Of a stretch of DNA of 35,781 nucleotides, positions 18,758 to 30,110 are shown piece after piece (position 1 is the first letter of the stretch; every line of letters starts with the position of its first letter). A model generated the notes under the pieces. It did no database searches and was not told where the DNA came from. It was given only the letters and a program-made list of their open reading frames with translations. The translations under genes were made by a program, and so were the position numbers. Location of the stretch: positions 1 to 35,781 of the forward strand of contig CAZPIB010000004.1 of assembly GCA_964586815.1 (NCBI GenBank), given 5' to 3'. The DNA is from CAWUJK01 sp964586815. Its GTDB lineage: Bacteria > Patescibacteriota > Gracilibacteria > BD1-5 > UBA6164.

Positions 18758-20634
18758 TATAGATTTTTTTCTAATATTTCTTTATTTATTCTTCAAATAA
18801 AATTCTCTAATTTTTCAACTGTTTGCTCTTTAGTTTTATAATTTCTAACAGCAACTGTTCAATTGCTTTGTTCTGTTTCTCAAATTACTAGAATATAATT
18901 ATTATGCATTTTTTCTGCCATTTTGACTTTTTTATTTAATCAGTTTGTAGAAAAATCTCAACTAACTCTTATTCAAGAGTTTTTTAGTTTTAACATAACT
19001 ACTTGAGCATAATCATCAAACATTGGTAAAACTGGAATAATAATTACTTGTCTAGGAGCTAACCAAAGAGGGAAGACTCAAGCAAAATGTTCTATTAAAA
19101 CTCACATTCATCTCTCTAAACTTCCTGAAATTGCTCTATGAATCACAACCGGTCTTTCTTGCTCATTATTTTCATTTGTAAAACTTAAATCAAATCTTTC
19201 TGGAAGATTAAAATCACATTGGATTGTAGCTAATTGCCACTGCCTACCAATTGCATCTTTGAACATAAAATCTAATTTTGGACCATAAAAAGCTGCTTCT
19301 CACTCAATTCTTTTATATGGAAGGTTATTTTCTTTTGAAGCTTCTTCAAGTGCTAATTCTGCCTTATTCCAGTTTTCATCAGTTCATAAATATTTAGTTT
19401 TATCTTCTCATCTAACTGATAAACTTACCCAATAATCTTTTGTCATTCACATAGTATCATAAAATTCTTTTATAATATCAGTTATAACTTTTACCTCATC
19501 TTTTATTTGAGAGGTTCTACAAAATACATGACCATCATCTTGTGTAATTGCTCTAACTCTTGTTAAACCTGATAATTGGCCTGATTTTTCATCTCTATAA
19601 ACAGTAGCAGGTTCAAAATATCTAACAGGCATATCTCTATATGAAAATTGATTATCTGCAAAAAGTTGCATATGATGAGGACAATTCATAGGTTTTAAGA
19701 AAAATTTTTCTTTTGAAGTTCCACCAAAAACAGAAAACATATCATCTAAATAATGACCAGCATGACCAGAAGTTTCATATAAACTTTCTTTAGCTAAGTG
19801 TGGAGTCCAAACTCTTTCATAACCAACTTTGGAATGTAACTGCCATAAATAATCTTCTATTGCTTGTCTAATAATCATTCCTGCTGGTTGTATAAGTGGT
19901 AATCATGGACCAACTAAATCAGAAATAGTAAATAATTTTAATTTAGCTCAAAGTATTCTATGATCTCTTTTTTTTGCTTCTTCTAAAAAGTTTAAATGCT
20001 TCAAAAGATCTTCTTTATCTTCAAAAGAATAAGTATAAATTCTTGTTAATTGTTTATTTTCTGAGCTTCCTAGCCAGTAAGCACCTGCAATTCTAGCTAG
20101 TTTAAAAGAATTAGCATCAAGTTGTCTAGTATTTTCTACATGAGGACCAGAGCACATATCTATAAATTTTAGATTTTTTATTTGATCTCAGTCTAATTCA
20201 TCAAAACTAGTAAAATTATTTTCTATTAAATACTTTTGAATTTCTGAGTAATAATCTGAAGATTTTCACTTTGAAATATTGTAATAAAAACTAATTTTAC
20301 CGGTAATTTTTTCAGTATTTTTAAAATCTCAAGACTCTAGCTTATCTACTAATTCATTTTTAAATTCTTCTCACATTTTAGTTAGTAAATCTCTTGCTTG
20401 ATTATAATTAACTTCAAAAGATTTAAAATCTTGACCTTGAGAAATAAGTTTCTTCATTGTATTTTGAATTTTTTTCAAATCTTTTTCGACTAAAACTATT
20501 TCACCAAAATCAAAATCATAATAAAATCAGTCATCAGTATCTGGTCCAGTTGCTATTTTTACATTATTAAAATTTTGTTTTACTGATTGAGCCATAATAT
20601 GACTAAGAGAATGTCTTTTTGTAGATAATTTCAT
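18757..20634 (-). CDS. thrS: Threonyl-tRNA synthetase lacking the TGS domain
   Basis: The 625-aa enzyme charges tRNA-Thr. It begins directly at the editing domain (MKLSTKRHSLSHIMAQSV, the HxxxH motif) and continues to FIDMCSGPHVENT, the editing Cys motif. The N-terminal TGS (N1) domain of about 60 residues is therefore absent. The class II core has motif 1, motif 2 (VYRDE), and zinc ligands beginning KPMNCPHHMQ, then DGHVFC and finally VIHRAISGSLERGM (motif 3). The anticodon-binding domain ends the protein (NYILVIGETEQSNGTVAVR). Length stays near 625 because of insertions around residues 85-150. It is monocistronic between divergent pilT copy 2 and convergent fba. I saw no T-box leader in the 122 bases upstream. 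Confidence 0.95.
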
Positions 20635-20695
20635 ATTTATTTTTTTATAAAATATATTTTTACTTATTATATAAAAAATATATATATATCAAAAT

Positions 20696-20724
20696 TTGTT
20701 TTAAAGCAATATATATGATATAAT
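20696..20724 (+). promoter_or_regulatory. Probable promoter of the pilT copy 2-cyclase pair
   Basis: TTGTTT (20696-20701) and TATAAT (20719-20724) are 17 bp apart, a good sigma70-like arrangement. A transcript would start near 20731, giving a leader of about 26 bases before the ATG at 20757. Confidence 0.45.
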
Positions 20725-20756
20725 TAAATTATAGTTTAATTATATAAAAATAATAA

Positions 20757-21794
20757 ATGTTTAAAGAAATATTAAAAATAGCATTAGAATTAAAATCATC
20801 AGATGTTATATTATCTGCTAATGCTAAGCCTACATTAAAAACAAAATGAGAAATTAGTTTTTTAGAAAATTATGAAATTATTTCAAAAGAACAAATACAA
20901 GAAATTGTTTTTTCTACTATGTCTCAAACACAACAAAAAAGATTTATAAAAGAATTAGAGCTTGATTATGGTATTTGATTTGGAAAACATAGATTTAGAA
21001 TAAATGCATTTATGACTAGAAATGGTATGTGAATTGTTTGCAGACCTATTGCAACTGAGGTTCCAGAATTTGATAAATTATGATTACCAGAAGCTGTTAG
21101 GGGATTTGCATATAAGACTAATTGATTAGTTTTAGTTACTGGATCAGTTGGTTCTGGTAAATCTACTTCTATGATTTGATTAATTAATGAAATCAATAAA
21201 CATCACGCTAAACATATAATTACAGTAGAAGATCCTATAGAGTTTATTTTTGAAAATAATAAATCATTAATAGAACAAAGAGAAGTAGAAAATTCTACTT
21301 TAAGTTTTGAAAATGGTTTAAAATATGCTTTAAGACAAGCTCCAGATGTAATTATGGTATGAGAAATGAGAGATTTAGAAACATTTAGATTAGCTCTAAG
21401 AGCAGCAGAAACAGGGAATCTAGTTTTTGCAACATTGCATACTTCTGGTGCAGCAAGAACAGTTTCAAGAATAATTGATATGTTTCCAGCTTGAGAAAAA
21501 GATCAAGTTAAGGCACAATTATCAGAATCTCTTATTTGAGTGGTTTGGCAAAAACTTTTAAAAACTGCAGACTGAAAGGGAAGAGTATTAGCAGCTGAGG
21601 TATTAGTTAATAATATATCTGTGTCTAATCTTATTAGAAAATGAAATACTCACCAGATTAATTCAGTAATAGAAACCTCAGCTTGAGAATGAATGATTAA
21701 TATGAGAAGAACTTTAGAAAAGTTATATGAAAAATGAAAAATTACAGAAAAATTATATAATGAAGAAATAAAATTACTTTGAAAAGATTTATAA
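20757..21794 (+). CDS. PilT-like type IV pilus retraction ATPase (copy 2)
   Basis: This 345-aa PilT/PilU-group ATPase is shorter at the N-terminus than copy 1 and starts MFKEILKIALELKSSDVILS, where PilT has the S/A-S-D-(I/L)-H motif. Walker A is GSVGSGKST (129-137), the Asp box VEDPIEFIF, then YALRQAPDVIMVGEMRD with Walker B, and a His box ATLHTSG. It keeps the core motifs and is expected to be active, and it differs throughout from copy 1, so the two are not a recent duplication. Two PilT-like motors are common (PilT and PilU). A nucleotidyl cyclase gene begins 3 nt after its stop, so the two are almost certainly co-transcribed. Confidence 0.92.
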
Positions 21795-21797
21795 AAA

Positions 21798-22787
21798 ATG
21801 AATATTAGATTTAAAAATAAAGTAAATACCTTAAGTATAAAAAGAATAAATTTAATATTATTCTTTTTAATGTTTTTATGAATAATACTATATATTAATT
21901 TAGATTATAAAGATGCAAATTCTTATTTTATGATGCTTAATTTTTTCATATTTTTCATATTTTTATTTTTTAATTATCTTTATTCTAAAGAGTTTGAAGA
22001 AAATAAAAAATTTATAAAAATTGCACTAAAAAATAAATACATAAGTAATAATTTAATGCTAAAAAAAAGTATATATTCTGAAAATAAAGAAAATAAAAAT
22101 TTATTTAATAGCTTAATATTAAGTAAAAATATTTTAAAAAAGGATTATTCAGACTTAGAAAAAACTCTATTCACATTTACTTCAGAATATTTTTTAAAAC
22201 AAGTATCAAAAAAAGGAATAGAAAAAATAGAATTAGGTACAACTATAGAAAAAGATATACATGTAATGTTTTTAGATATAATCTGATTTACAACACTTAG
22301 TGAAAATTTAAAACCAGAAAGAGCTTTACTTTTACTTAATATATATTTTGATTGAATAGTTGAAATAATTAAAAAAAATAATTGATTTGTAGATAAGTTT
22401 TTATGAGATTGAATTTTAGTTATTTTTACTGAAAAACAAGCTGATAATTCAATAAAAACTAGTATTGAGATTCAACACTTTATTAAAAAATTTAGAATTT
22501 CAGAAATTTGAAAAAAAATATTTGTTTGAATTTGAATAAATTCTTGAAAAGTTATTATTTGAACAATTTGATCAAAAGAAAGAATGGAGGTTACAATTAT
22601 TTGAGATACTGTAAATACAGCATCTAGAATTGAATGATTAACTAGAGTATTTAAAGAAAAAATAATAATATCACAAAATACATTTGATTTGATTGAAAAT
22701 AAAAAAAGTTTAAAAATAAATTTTTTATGAGAAAAAATATTAAAATGAAAAAAGATTAAAAAGAAAGTTTACTGAGTTTTAATCTAA
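21798..22787 (+). CDS. Class III adenylate/guanylate cyclase, membrane anchored
   Basis: The 329-aa product has two transmembrane helices in the first 65 residues (INLILFFLMFLGIILYI and MMLNFFIFFIFLFFNYLY), a Lys/Asn-rich linker, and one cyclase domain at about 150-325. The metal aspartates are D160 (FLDIIGFTTLSE) and D204 (FLGDGILVIF). The nucleotide-binding segment is GSKERMEVTIIGDTVNTASR, with the Asn and Arg of the V-N-x-A-x-R motif intact. A single domain must dimerise to be active. Whether it makes cAMP or cGMP cannot be settled from these residues. It shares an operon with pilT copy 2, and a strong hairpin terminator follows 7 bases after the stop codon. Its only visible partner is the cNMP-binding/GAF protein behind pilT copy 1. 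Confidence 0.9.
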
Positions 22788-22794
22788 AATTAAT

Positions 22795-22842
22795 AAAACA
22801 CTATACTTAACATAAGTTATATTATGTTAAGTATAGTGTTTT
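22795..22842. terminator. Strong bidirectional terminator hairpin
   Basis: A perfect 21-bp stem: AAAACACTATACTTAACATA at the start (arm 22795-22815) pairs with the arm at 22822-22842, loop GTTATA. It lies between the cyclase stop (22787) and the convergent DedA stop (22888). Confidence 0.9.
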
Positions 22843-22887
22843 ATTATAATACTTCTCTATGTCCAATAAGAAAGTAAAATTTATTTT

Positions 22888-23496
22888 TTACTTTCTATTT
22901 TTATTTAAATAAAAATAAGTTAATCAGACAAAAACAACAAATAATAATCATCACATTAGTAGTTCAAAAGAATATTGCTTAATCATCTCTCTATTCTCAC
23001 CTGCCATATATCAAAAACTCATTAATACTAAATTCCAAAGTCATGCTCATAATCCAGTATAAAATAAAAATTTAGCAAAATTCATTTTAAATACTCATGC
23101 AGGAATACTTATTAACTGTCTAACTACAGTAATAAATCTTGCAAGAAAAGTTGTTATACTTCAGTGTTTTTGAAAATATGTTTCAGTTTTATTATAATGA
23201 GCCATACTTATTAAAAAATATTTTCAATAACTCTGAATAAGATTTTTTACTACTTTATCTCATAAATAGTATCATAATACATAGTTAATAGTTGCTCCAA
23301 TTAATGCTCATAGAGTTCATACTGTTAGTGCTATTGTAAAGTTCATTTGTCATGTGCTAGCTAAATATCAAGCTGGAATCATAGCTGCTGCTGATGGAAA
23401 AGGAAAAAATGATGACTCTAAAAGCATCATAAAAAATACTCCAGTATATCAGAATTGTTCAGCTATTTTTACTATAAAATCTATTATCTCATACAT
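22888..23496 (-). CDS. DedA-family membrane protein
   Basis: The 202-aa protein belongs to the DedA/VTT family of membrane proteins, some of which flip undecaprenyl phosphate or phospholipids. Features are the re-entrant N-terminal segment with MMLLESSFFPFPSAAAMIPA, an acidic Glu early in the fold, and the conserved RFITVVRQLISIPAG in the second re-entrant loop. Three or four other hydrophobic segments follow, the last ending LTYFYLNKNRK. Most Gly residues in the helices are UGA. It begins 55 nt after the ftsH stop and is probably co-transcribed with it; a strong terminator follows. Confidence 0.88.
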
Positions 23497-23551
23497 ACTT
23501 TACAAATTATTAATAAGATTAATTTACTTAAAAAAATAGGTTTTATATAAT

Positions 23552-25492
23552 TTATATAAAATATGCCTCAAATTCTTTTTTATTTATTTCTTCTTTTTTA
23601 AGTAAATCTTCAGATATTTTTTTATGAAGCTCTTTATTCTCACTTATTATCTTTATTGCAACTTCATAAGATTCTTGTAAAATTGTTTTTACCTTATTAT
23701 CAATTGCTTTAATTGTCTCTGGAGAAATAAATGGTTGTAGTCAAGTTTGATTGTATGATTCAATTTCTCATGCAAAATTTTCTGCTCATATATCTTTAAA
23801 CATTCCAAATCTTGTTACCATATTTCTAGCAATTTTAGTTGCTCTTTCTATATCATTAGAAGCTCAAGTTGTAATTTCATCTTTACCAAAAAATATTTCT
23901 TCTGCTGCTCTTCATCAATACAATACTGCTAATTCATCAAGATATTTTGCTTTCGTAGTAAGTAAAGAGTCTCTATCTGGTAAAAACCAAGTTACTCCTA
24001 GTGCTCATCATCTTGAAACTATTGATATTTTATGAACTGGATCAGTATTTGGTAATAATTTTCCTACTAAAGCATGCCCTACTTCATGATAAGCTGTAAT
24101 TGACTTTTCTTTATCATTCATTACTTGTGATTTTTTTCTTAATCACATTACTATTCTTTCAAAAGCTTCAATTATTCTAGAATTTGAAATTATTTTTTCA
24201 TTATGTCTTGCTGTTATAATAGCAGATTCATTCATTAAATTTCACATATCAGCTCCAGAAAATCATACTGTTTGGCTAGCTAAAGCTCTAAAATCAATAT
24301 TATTTTCTAATTTTTTATTTCTTGAATGTACTTTTAATATTGCTTCCCTATCTGATAAGTTTGGTAGATTAACTGTAATTTTTCTATCAAATCTTCCTGG
24401 TCTAAGTAGTGCTTGATCTAGTACATCTACTCTATTTGTAGCTCACATTACTATTACATTTGTTTCATTGTCAAATCAATCCATTTCAGTTAAAATTTGA
24501 TTAAGAGTTTGTTCTCTTTCATCATGTCCTCCTCAATTACCAGGTCATCTTTTTTTACCAATTGCATCAATTTCATCAATAAAAATAATACAAGGAGCCA
24601 TTTTTTTAGCATTTTCAAATAAATCTCTAACTCTTGATGCTCCAACTCAAACAAACATTTCTACAAATTCTGAACCACTTATACTTAAAAATGGAACTTC
24701 ACTTTCCCCTGCTACAGCTCTAGCTAATAAAGTTTTACCAGTTCAAGGAGGTCAAACTAAAAGTGTTCATTTTGGGATTTTAGCTCATAAATCTTTATAT
24801 TTCTTTGGATTTTTAAGAAAATCTACAACTTCCATTAATTCTTGCTTCTCTTCTTCTGCTCCAGCTACATCACTAAATAAAACTTTTTCTTTTTCTTTAT
24901 CAAATAATTTAGCTCTAGATTTACTAAAAGTCATAGCATTATTTGCCATTCATCACATTTTTGAAAGTATAAAAAAAGCTATTATTCAAAATATAATTAT
25001 AATTAATATTGTAGGCATTATTCTTGCCCAGAATTGTGATCTAGTATTGTCTTTAATTTTAATAATTGTAGAAATTTCAGGATTTCTTAATCCTAAATCT
25101 TTTATTGAGTCATTAGTTGGTAGTATAACTATATCAGTTTTTATTTTTTTTATTCAGTTTTCTAACACTAATAATCTTCATTTACTATCTGCTGCTTCTC
25201 AAGTTCAATAGTGTGTTGCAATTGCCTTATTTCCATCTATTAAAATAGTTTTATATTTTCATTTATTGAAATTTGATTCAAGAGTATTTAGTCAAATTGG
25301 AGTATTTGTAAAAACTTCCTGGCTTTTTATATTTGTAAAAAGAAAAGCTATAATTAATGAAAATAATACCAAAAAAATAAATGGCTTAAATGAGTTACTT
25401 ATTTTATTTTTTTTATCTCCAGGGTTCTTATTTCACTGCGCATTTTTTTTAACTACTTGTTTTTTTTCAGGACTTTTTTTCTTATTTAGCAT
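23552..25492 (-). CDS. ftsH: ATP-dependent zinc metalloprotease FtsH
   Basis: The 646-aa membrane AAA+ protease degrades misfolded and regulatory proteins. Two transmembrane helices (about 37-53 and 159-176) enclose a periplasmic domain. The AAA core has Walker A GPPGTGKT (247-254), pore loop FVGVGA, Walker B IIFIDEIDAIG, and the second region of homology GATNRVDVLDQALLRPGRFDR. The zinc site is H469-E-V-G-H473, with a third ligand expected in ASNDIERATKIARNMV. The N-terminus carries an extra Lys-rich 30 residues. UGA is used at Gly of Walker A, of the pore loop and elsewhere. It heads a leftward transcript with DedA and diverges from ABC-F copy 2 across 121 bp. Confidence 0.96.
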
Positions 25493-25579
25493 TTTATACT
25501 TTTTTAAATTATTATTTAATATAACTATGACAGTTTATTAAAATTAGATATTTTTGCAAAAGAAATATTTATATTTTTC

Positions 25580-25606
25580 TTGTGTTATAAAAATTTTACT
25601 TATAAT
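25580..25606 (+). promoter_or_regulatory. Possible promoter of ABC-F copy 2
   Basis: TTGTGT (25580-25585) and TATAAT (25601-25606) are 15 bp apart. The -10 element ends 7 bases before the ATG at 25614, so the transcript would start at or next to the start codon. Confidence 0.3.
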
Positions 25607-25613
25607 AATAATT

Positions 25614-27353
25614 ATGAAACATTTAAAGATAAAAATAAATAAGCTAGATTTTAGTGATAAAGAAATATTAAAAAATATAGAATTTACACTAAACAGTAAT
25701 GATAAAATAGCTATAGTTTGACCAAATGGAGCTTGAAAAACTAGTTTTTTTAAATTGCTTGTTTGAGAAAATAAAAATTTTGATTGAAATATAGATAATA
25801 TTTGAAATTTAAGTTTATGATATTTAAATCAAATATATTCAGATAATGAAGAAAAATTAGTTAGCACAGAACTAAAATTAGCATTTAAAAAAATTTTAGA
25901 ATTAGAAAAAGAACTAAAAAAAATAGAAAAAAAAATGTGAGAAGATCCTGAAAATATGGATATTGTAGAAAAGTATAGTTCTCTTTTAGAGCAATTTAAT
26001 AATTTTTGATGATATGATTTAGATAATAAAATTCACCAGGTATCTAATGGTATGTGATTGCTTAATTTGCTTTCAAAAAAATTAAGTGAAGTTAGTGGTT
26101 GAGAAAGAACAAAAATAGCTTTAGCTAAAATTTTATTACAATCTCCAGATATACTTTTTCTTGATGAGCCAACAAATTTTATAGATATGGCCTGAATAGA
26201 ATGGCTTGAAAATTATTTGAAAAATAAATGGAAATGATGATATGTAATAATTTCTCATGATAGAGAATTTCTTGATAAAACTTGTACAAAAACTTATGAA
26301 ATTCAGTGAATTTTATGAATAGAATTTTATCATACAAATTATACTTTATATCTAGAAGAAAGAAAAAGAAGAGAAAAAAAGAAGCTAGATGATTATGGGA
26401 GACAAGATGAATATATAAAAAAACAAGAACAATTAATAAATAGATTTAGAGCAGGTTCTAGAGCAGGTTGGGCAAAATCAAGAGAAAGAATGATTAATAA
26501 AATGGATAAATATGAAAAACCATTTATTCCTAAAAAACCAAAATTCTTTTTTGAAGAATATAGTGATAGTTCAGAAAAAATGCTTATCTTTAAGGAAGCT
26601 TTTATATGAAGATCCGCACCACTTTTTTATATTCCCGATGCAACATTATATCAAAAACAGAGAATATGAATAGTTTGAGATAATTGAGTATGAAAATCAA
26701 CTTTTTTGAAAACAATTATGGGGGAAATAAAAATTCTTGATTGATATTTTAATAAATGAAAAACAACAAAAATTGTTTACTATTCTCAGTTGCATGAAGA
26801 ATTAGATAAAGATAAATCAATTAGAGATAATTTTATAAAATTTTGACTTAATTATGCAGATGAATTTTTAATATGATTTTTAAGAAACTATTTATTTGAA
26901 AAAGCAGATTTAGATAAAAAAGTTTCAGAGTTATCAGGATGACAGACTTCAAAATTACTTTTTTCAATACTTGGACAAACTAACTCAAACTTACTAATTC
27001 TTGATGAACCAACAAATCATCTTGATTATGATACTAGAGAAGCACTTGAAGAGGCTTTAAATAAATATTCTTGAACAATTTTATTTATTTCTCATGATAG
27101 GTATTTTGTAAATAAGCTTGCTACAAATATTTGGTTTGTAACAGATTGAGAGCTCTCAATCTCATATTGAAATTATGAAGATTATAGATTTAAACTAGAA
27201 AATTGAATAGATATGGATTTTAATTTATTTGATGAAGAAGCTGAATTAAATGCAGTTTTAGAGGAAAAACTAAGTGATAGACAAATCAAAAGAATGAAAA
27301 ATAAATTTTGAGAAACAAAGAAGAAAAGAAAGTGAAGTAAAAAGAAAAAATAG
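25614..27353 (+). CDS. ABC-F family ATPase (copy 2)
   Basis: The 579-aa protein has two cassettes without membrane segments. Cassette 1: GPNGAGKTS, signature VSGGERTKIALA, Walker B ILFLDEPTNFIDM (the usual H is F), IISHDRE. The linker includes YLEERKRREKKKLDDYG and NRFRAGSRAGWAKSRERM, matching the tRNA-contacting arm of ABC-F proteins. Cassette 2: GDNGVGKST, LSGGQTSKLLFS, ILDEPTNHLDY, FISHDRY. The C-terminus is strongly basic (KKRKGSKKKK), reminiscent of the C-terminal extension in some subfamilies. It is a different subfamily from copy 1 and lacks that protein's N-terminal extension. It ends in TAG, and dispersed repeat copy B starts at the very next base. Confidence 0.9.
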
Positions 27354-27389
27354 GCAGTGAAACAAGTGCTTTTGAGGTAAAAAAAAATT
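27354..27389 (+). repeat. Dispersed repeat, copy B (intergenic)
   Basis: GCAGTGAAACAAGTGC, identical to copy A over these 16 bases, is followed by TTTTGAGGTA and an A-tract. It begins immediately after the TAG of ABC-F copy 2 and lies in the 73-bp gap before glmS. It does not form an obvious hairpin. Confidence 0.8.
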
Positions 27390-27426
27390 AAATTTTTTAA
27401 AATTTTTATATAAATAATGAATTACT

Positions 27427-29271
27427 ATGTGTTGAATTTTTGCATATATTTGAAATAAAGAAGCTTTAAATTTTTTAGTAAATTGATTAAGAAATTTAGA
27501 ATATAGAGGATATGATAGTTCTTGAATTTGTCTAATGAATAATTCATGAGATTTTTATTTGGAAAAAGAAGTCTGAAAAGTTTCTAATTTAGCTTCCAAA
27601 ATAAAAAAAAGAAATAAGGATTTAAAATGATTTCATACATGAATTGCTCATACTAGATGGGCAACTCATGGCTGAACAACAATTGAAAATTGCCATCCTC
27701 ATAGTTCTGAAAATCATAGGTTTTTTGTAGTTCATAATTGAATAATTGAAAATTATATTGAGTTAAAAAAAGATTTACAAAATAAGTGAATAAAATTTTA
27801 TAGTGATACAGATTCAGAAGTAATTGCAAAACTTATAGAATTAGAATTTAAAAAGGATCTAGAAAATACATTAAAAATAATTACAAAAAAAATAAGCTGA
27901 GCTTATGCTTTAGCTGTTATTGATAGAGAAAATCCGAAAGTTTTAATTTGAACAAAAGTTGGTTCTCCCCTTGTTTTAGGTTTTGATAAAACAGAATTTT
28001 TTTTAAGTTCTGATCCAAATGCTTTAAGTGAAAATTGTAAAAATTTTATAGCACTTGAGGATTTTGAAATAGTTGTAATAAAAAATGATATCTTTAAGAT
28101 TTTTAATCTTAAAAGTAATAATTCAACATTTCTACCAGAAAGAGAAATTATTACAAATAATAAAAATTATAAAAGCAGTAATTGACTTTGAGGATTTAAG
28201 CATTATACACTTAAAGAAATATATGAAATTCCACAAATCTTAAAAAACTCTTTTGCTTGAAGAATAAATTTTTTAAAAAAAGAAATTACAAGTAAGACAC
28301 TAGAAAAATTAAAGCAGAAAAAAATAAATAAAATTGAAATCATAGCTAGTTGAACAAGTTATAATGCAGGACTTGTAGCTGCAACTTGGTTTGAAGAATT
28401 AGCCTCACTTGAAACTTCAGTTTATGTTTCAACAGAATTTAAATATAAGAAACATTTTATAAATAAAGAAACTCTCTATATTTTTATTTCTCAATCTTGA
28501 GAAACAGCAGACTCTCTTGAATGTTTAAAAATAGTAAAAAATAAATGATGATTAAGTTTTTGAGTAGTAAATAGTGTTTGAACTAGTATTGCTAGAATGA
28601 CTGATATGTGACTCTATACTCATTCTTGAATAGAGATAGGTGTTGCTTCAACAAAAGCATTTATAGGACAACTATGAGTATTATTATTAATGTCTCTAAG
28701 TCTTTGAAACTCAAGAAATCTTGATTATTTAAAATTTAAAGAAATTATAGAAAATTTAGAAAACTTAGATTCTAAACTAGAATATATTCTAAAAAATAAA
28801 ACAAGTATTAAAAAATTATCAGAAAAATATTCTAAATATAAAAATATATTTTTTCTTTGAAGAAATTTATTATTTCCTATTGCACTTGAATGAAGTTTAA
28901 AATTAAAAGAAATTACATATCATCATTCTGAAGCTTATTCAGCTTGAGAGCTAAAACATTGACCTTTAAGTCTAATTAATAAAAATTTTCCTACAATTTT
29001 ATTAAATCCAAAATCAAAATTAAATCAAAAAAATATTTCAACACTAAAAGAAATTCAGGCAAGAAAATGACTAGTTGTCTGAGTTATAACAAAAAATGAT
29101 AAAAATAAGTGAGAATTTGATGATGTTATTGAGCTTCCAGAAACTATTGAAGAATTAAATCCATTTTTAATTGCAACCAGCTTAGATTTATTTGCTTATT
29201 ATATGGCTTTAAAACTTTGAAGAGATATTGATAAACCAAGAAATTTAGCTAAAAGTGTAACCGTAGAATAA
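27427..29271 (+). CDS. glmS: Glutamine-fructose-6-phosphate aminotransferase
   Basis: The 614-aa enzyme makes glucosamine 6-phosphate for peptidoglycan. The start at 27427 is fixed by the catalytic Cys2: MCGIFAYIGNKEAL; an ATG 10 bases earlier is in another frame. The glutaminase domain has RGYDSSGI, HTRWATHG, HNGIIENY and TDSEVI. Two SIS domains follow, with IIASGTSYNAG, FISQSGETADSLE, VASTKAF and the isomerase region HHSEAYSAGELKHGPLSLI. The end KPRNLAKSVTVE is the conserved active-site tail. No glmS ribozyme is visible in the short upstream gap, which holds repeat B. M48 protease starts 7 nt after the stop. Confidence 0.96.
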
Positions 29272-29278
29272 AAATAAT

Positions 29279-30067
29279 ATGAGCAATGAAAAAAGTGCCC
29301 CTGTGGTACAAAAAATAAACCTACCAATAGAAAAGCAAGAAGCTACTCCAACTAATCCAGATTTTAGTTGGGGACTTAAAATGCTTGCAATTTTTATATG
29401 ATTTATAATTATTATTTATATAAGTTTTTTATGAGTTTCAAAAGTTGTTTTGGATAAAATAAGTCTAGAAACTGAAAAGAAGTGGTTTTGAAATTTAGCT
29501 GAGTGAGAAAAATTTGATTATTCTAAATATATTGATTATGAAATTAAAGAATTTGAAAAATATAATTTTAACTTAAGTGATTCTAAGGAGGTAAATGCTT
29601 ATGCTTTTTTATGATGAAATATTGTCATTAATCAGGGGTTTATGGACTTTATAGAAAATCAAGAAGAATTAGTTTTTGTAATGGCTCATGAGATGGCTCA
29701 TATTAAAAATAGAGATGTAATAAGATCTATTTCAACTAGATTACAAATGCAATTAATTTTAATCTTTTTAGGTTTTGATATTTGAATATGAAGTTCAAAT
29801 ATTTTAAATATTTGAAAAAAATATTTCAGCAGAAATATAGAACTTAATGCAGATAAAAAAGCTCTTGAAATACTAAAAAAATATAGAATAAATCCTCTTT
29901 GTGTAGTACCTTTTTTCACAAGAGAGTATCAAAAAACAAATTTAGTTATGGGATTATTGTCAACTCATCCATTAAATAAAACAAGAATTAACTTACTAAA
30001 AGATTTAGCAGAAGAAATGTGATTTACTGATAAGAAAGATTGTAAAAAAATAAATTTGAATTATTAA
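29279..30067 (+). CDS. M48-family membrane zinc metalloprotease
   Basis: The 262-aa protein has a short cytosolic N-terminus, one transmembrane helix at about residues 38-59 (AIFIGFIIIIYISFLGVSKV), and an M48 core. The zinc site is H-E-M-A-H in FVMAHEMAHIKNRD, and the third ligand Glu lies in NIELNADKKALEIL (E-x-x-A-D). STHPLNKTRI near the end is the common M48 tail motif. It resembles the soluble core of HtpX or Oma1-type proteases but is short, with no second membrane pair obvious. The first codons overlap dispersed repeat copy C, so residues 2-12 (SNEKSAPVVQK) are repeat-derived. It follows glmS by 7 nt and is ended by a perfect-palindrome terminator. Confidence 0.88.
29283..29319 (+). repeat. 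Dispersed repeat, copy C (M48 N-terminus)
   Basis: GCAATGAAAA followed by AAGTGCCCCTGTGGTACAAA. It begins 4 bases into the M48 reading frame, in a different phase from copies A and D, so the shared feature is the DNA and not the peptide it encodes. Confidence 0.75.
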
Positions 30068-30110
30068 TTTTAAAAACTTATTTAGCTTATAATACTTAGA
30101 ATATTTAATT

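Noticed and set aside
20635..20756. T-box leader for thrS
   Set aside because: The 122-bp divergent gap is almost entirely A/T, with no specifier hairpin or T-box-like conserved sequence.
25266..25541. Small open frames antisense to larger genes, for example inside ftsH
   Set aside because: They lie opposite well-supported, motif-rich genes and show no motifs or start context of their own.
27354..27426. glmS ribozyme or other riboswitch upstream of glmS
   Set aside because: Only 73 bases are available, and they hold the dispersed repeat and an AT tract. No conserved ribozyme core or plausible stem set is visible.
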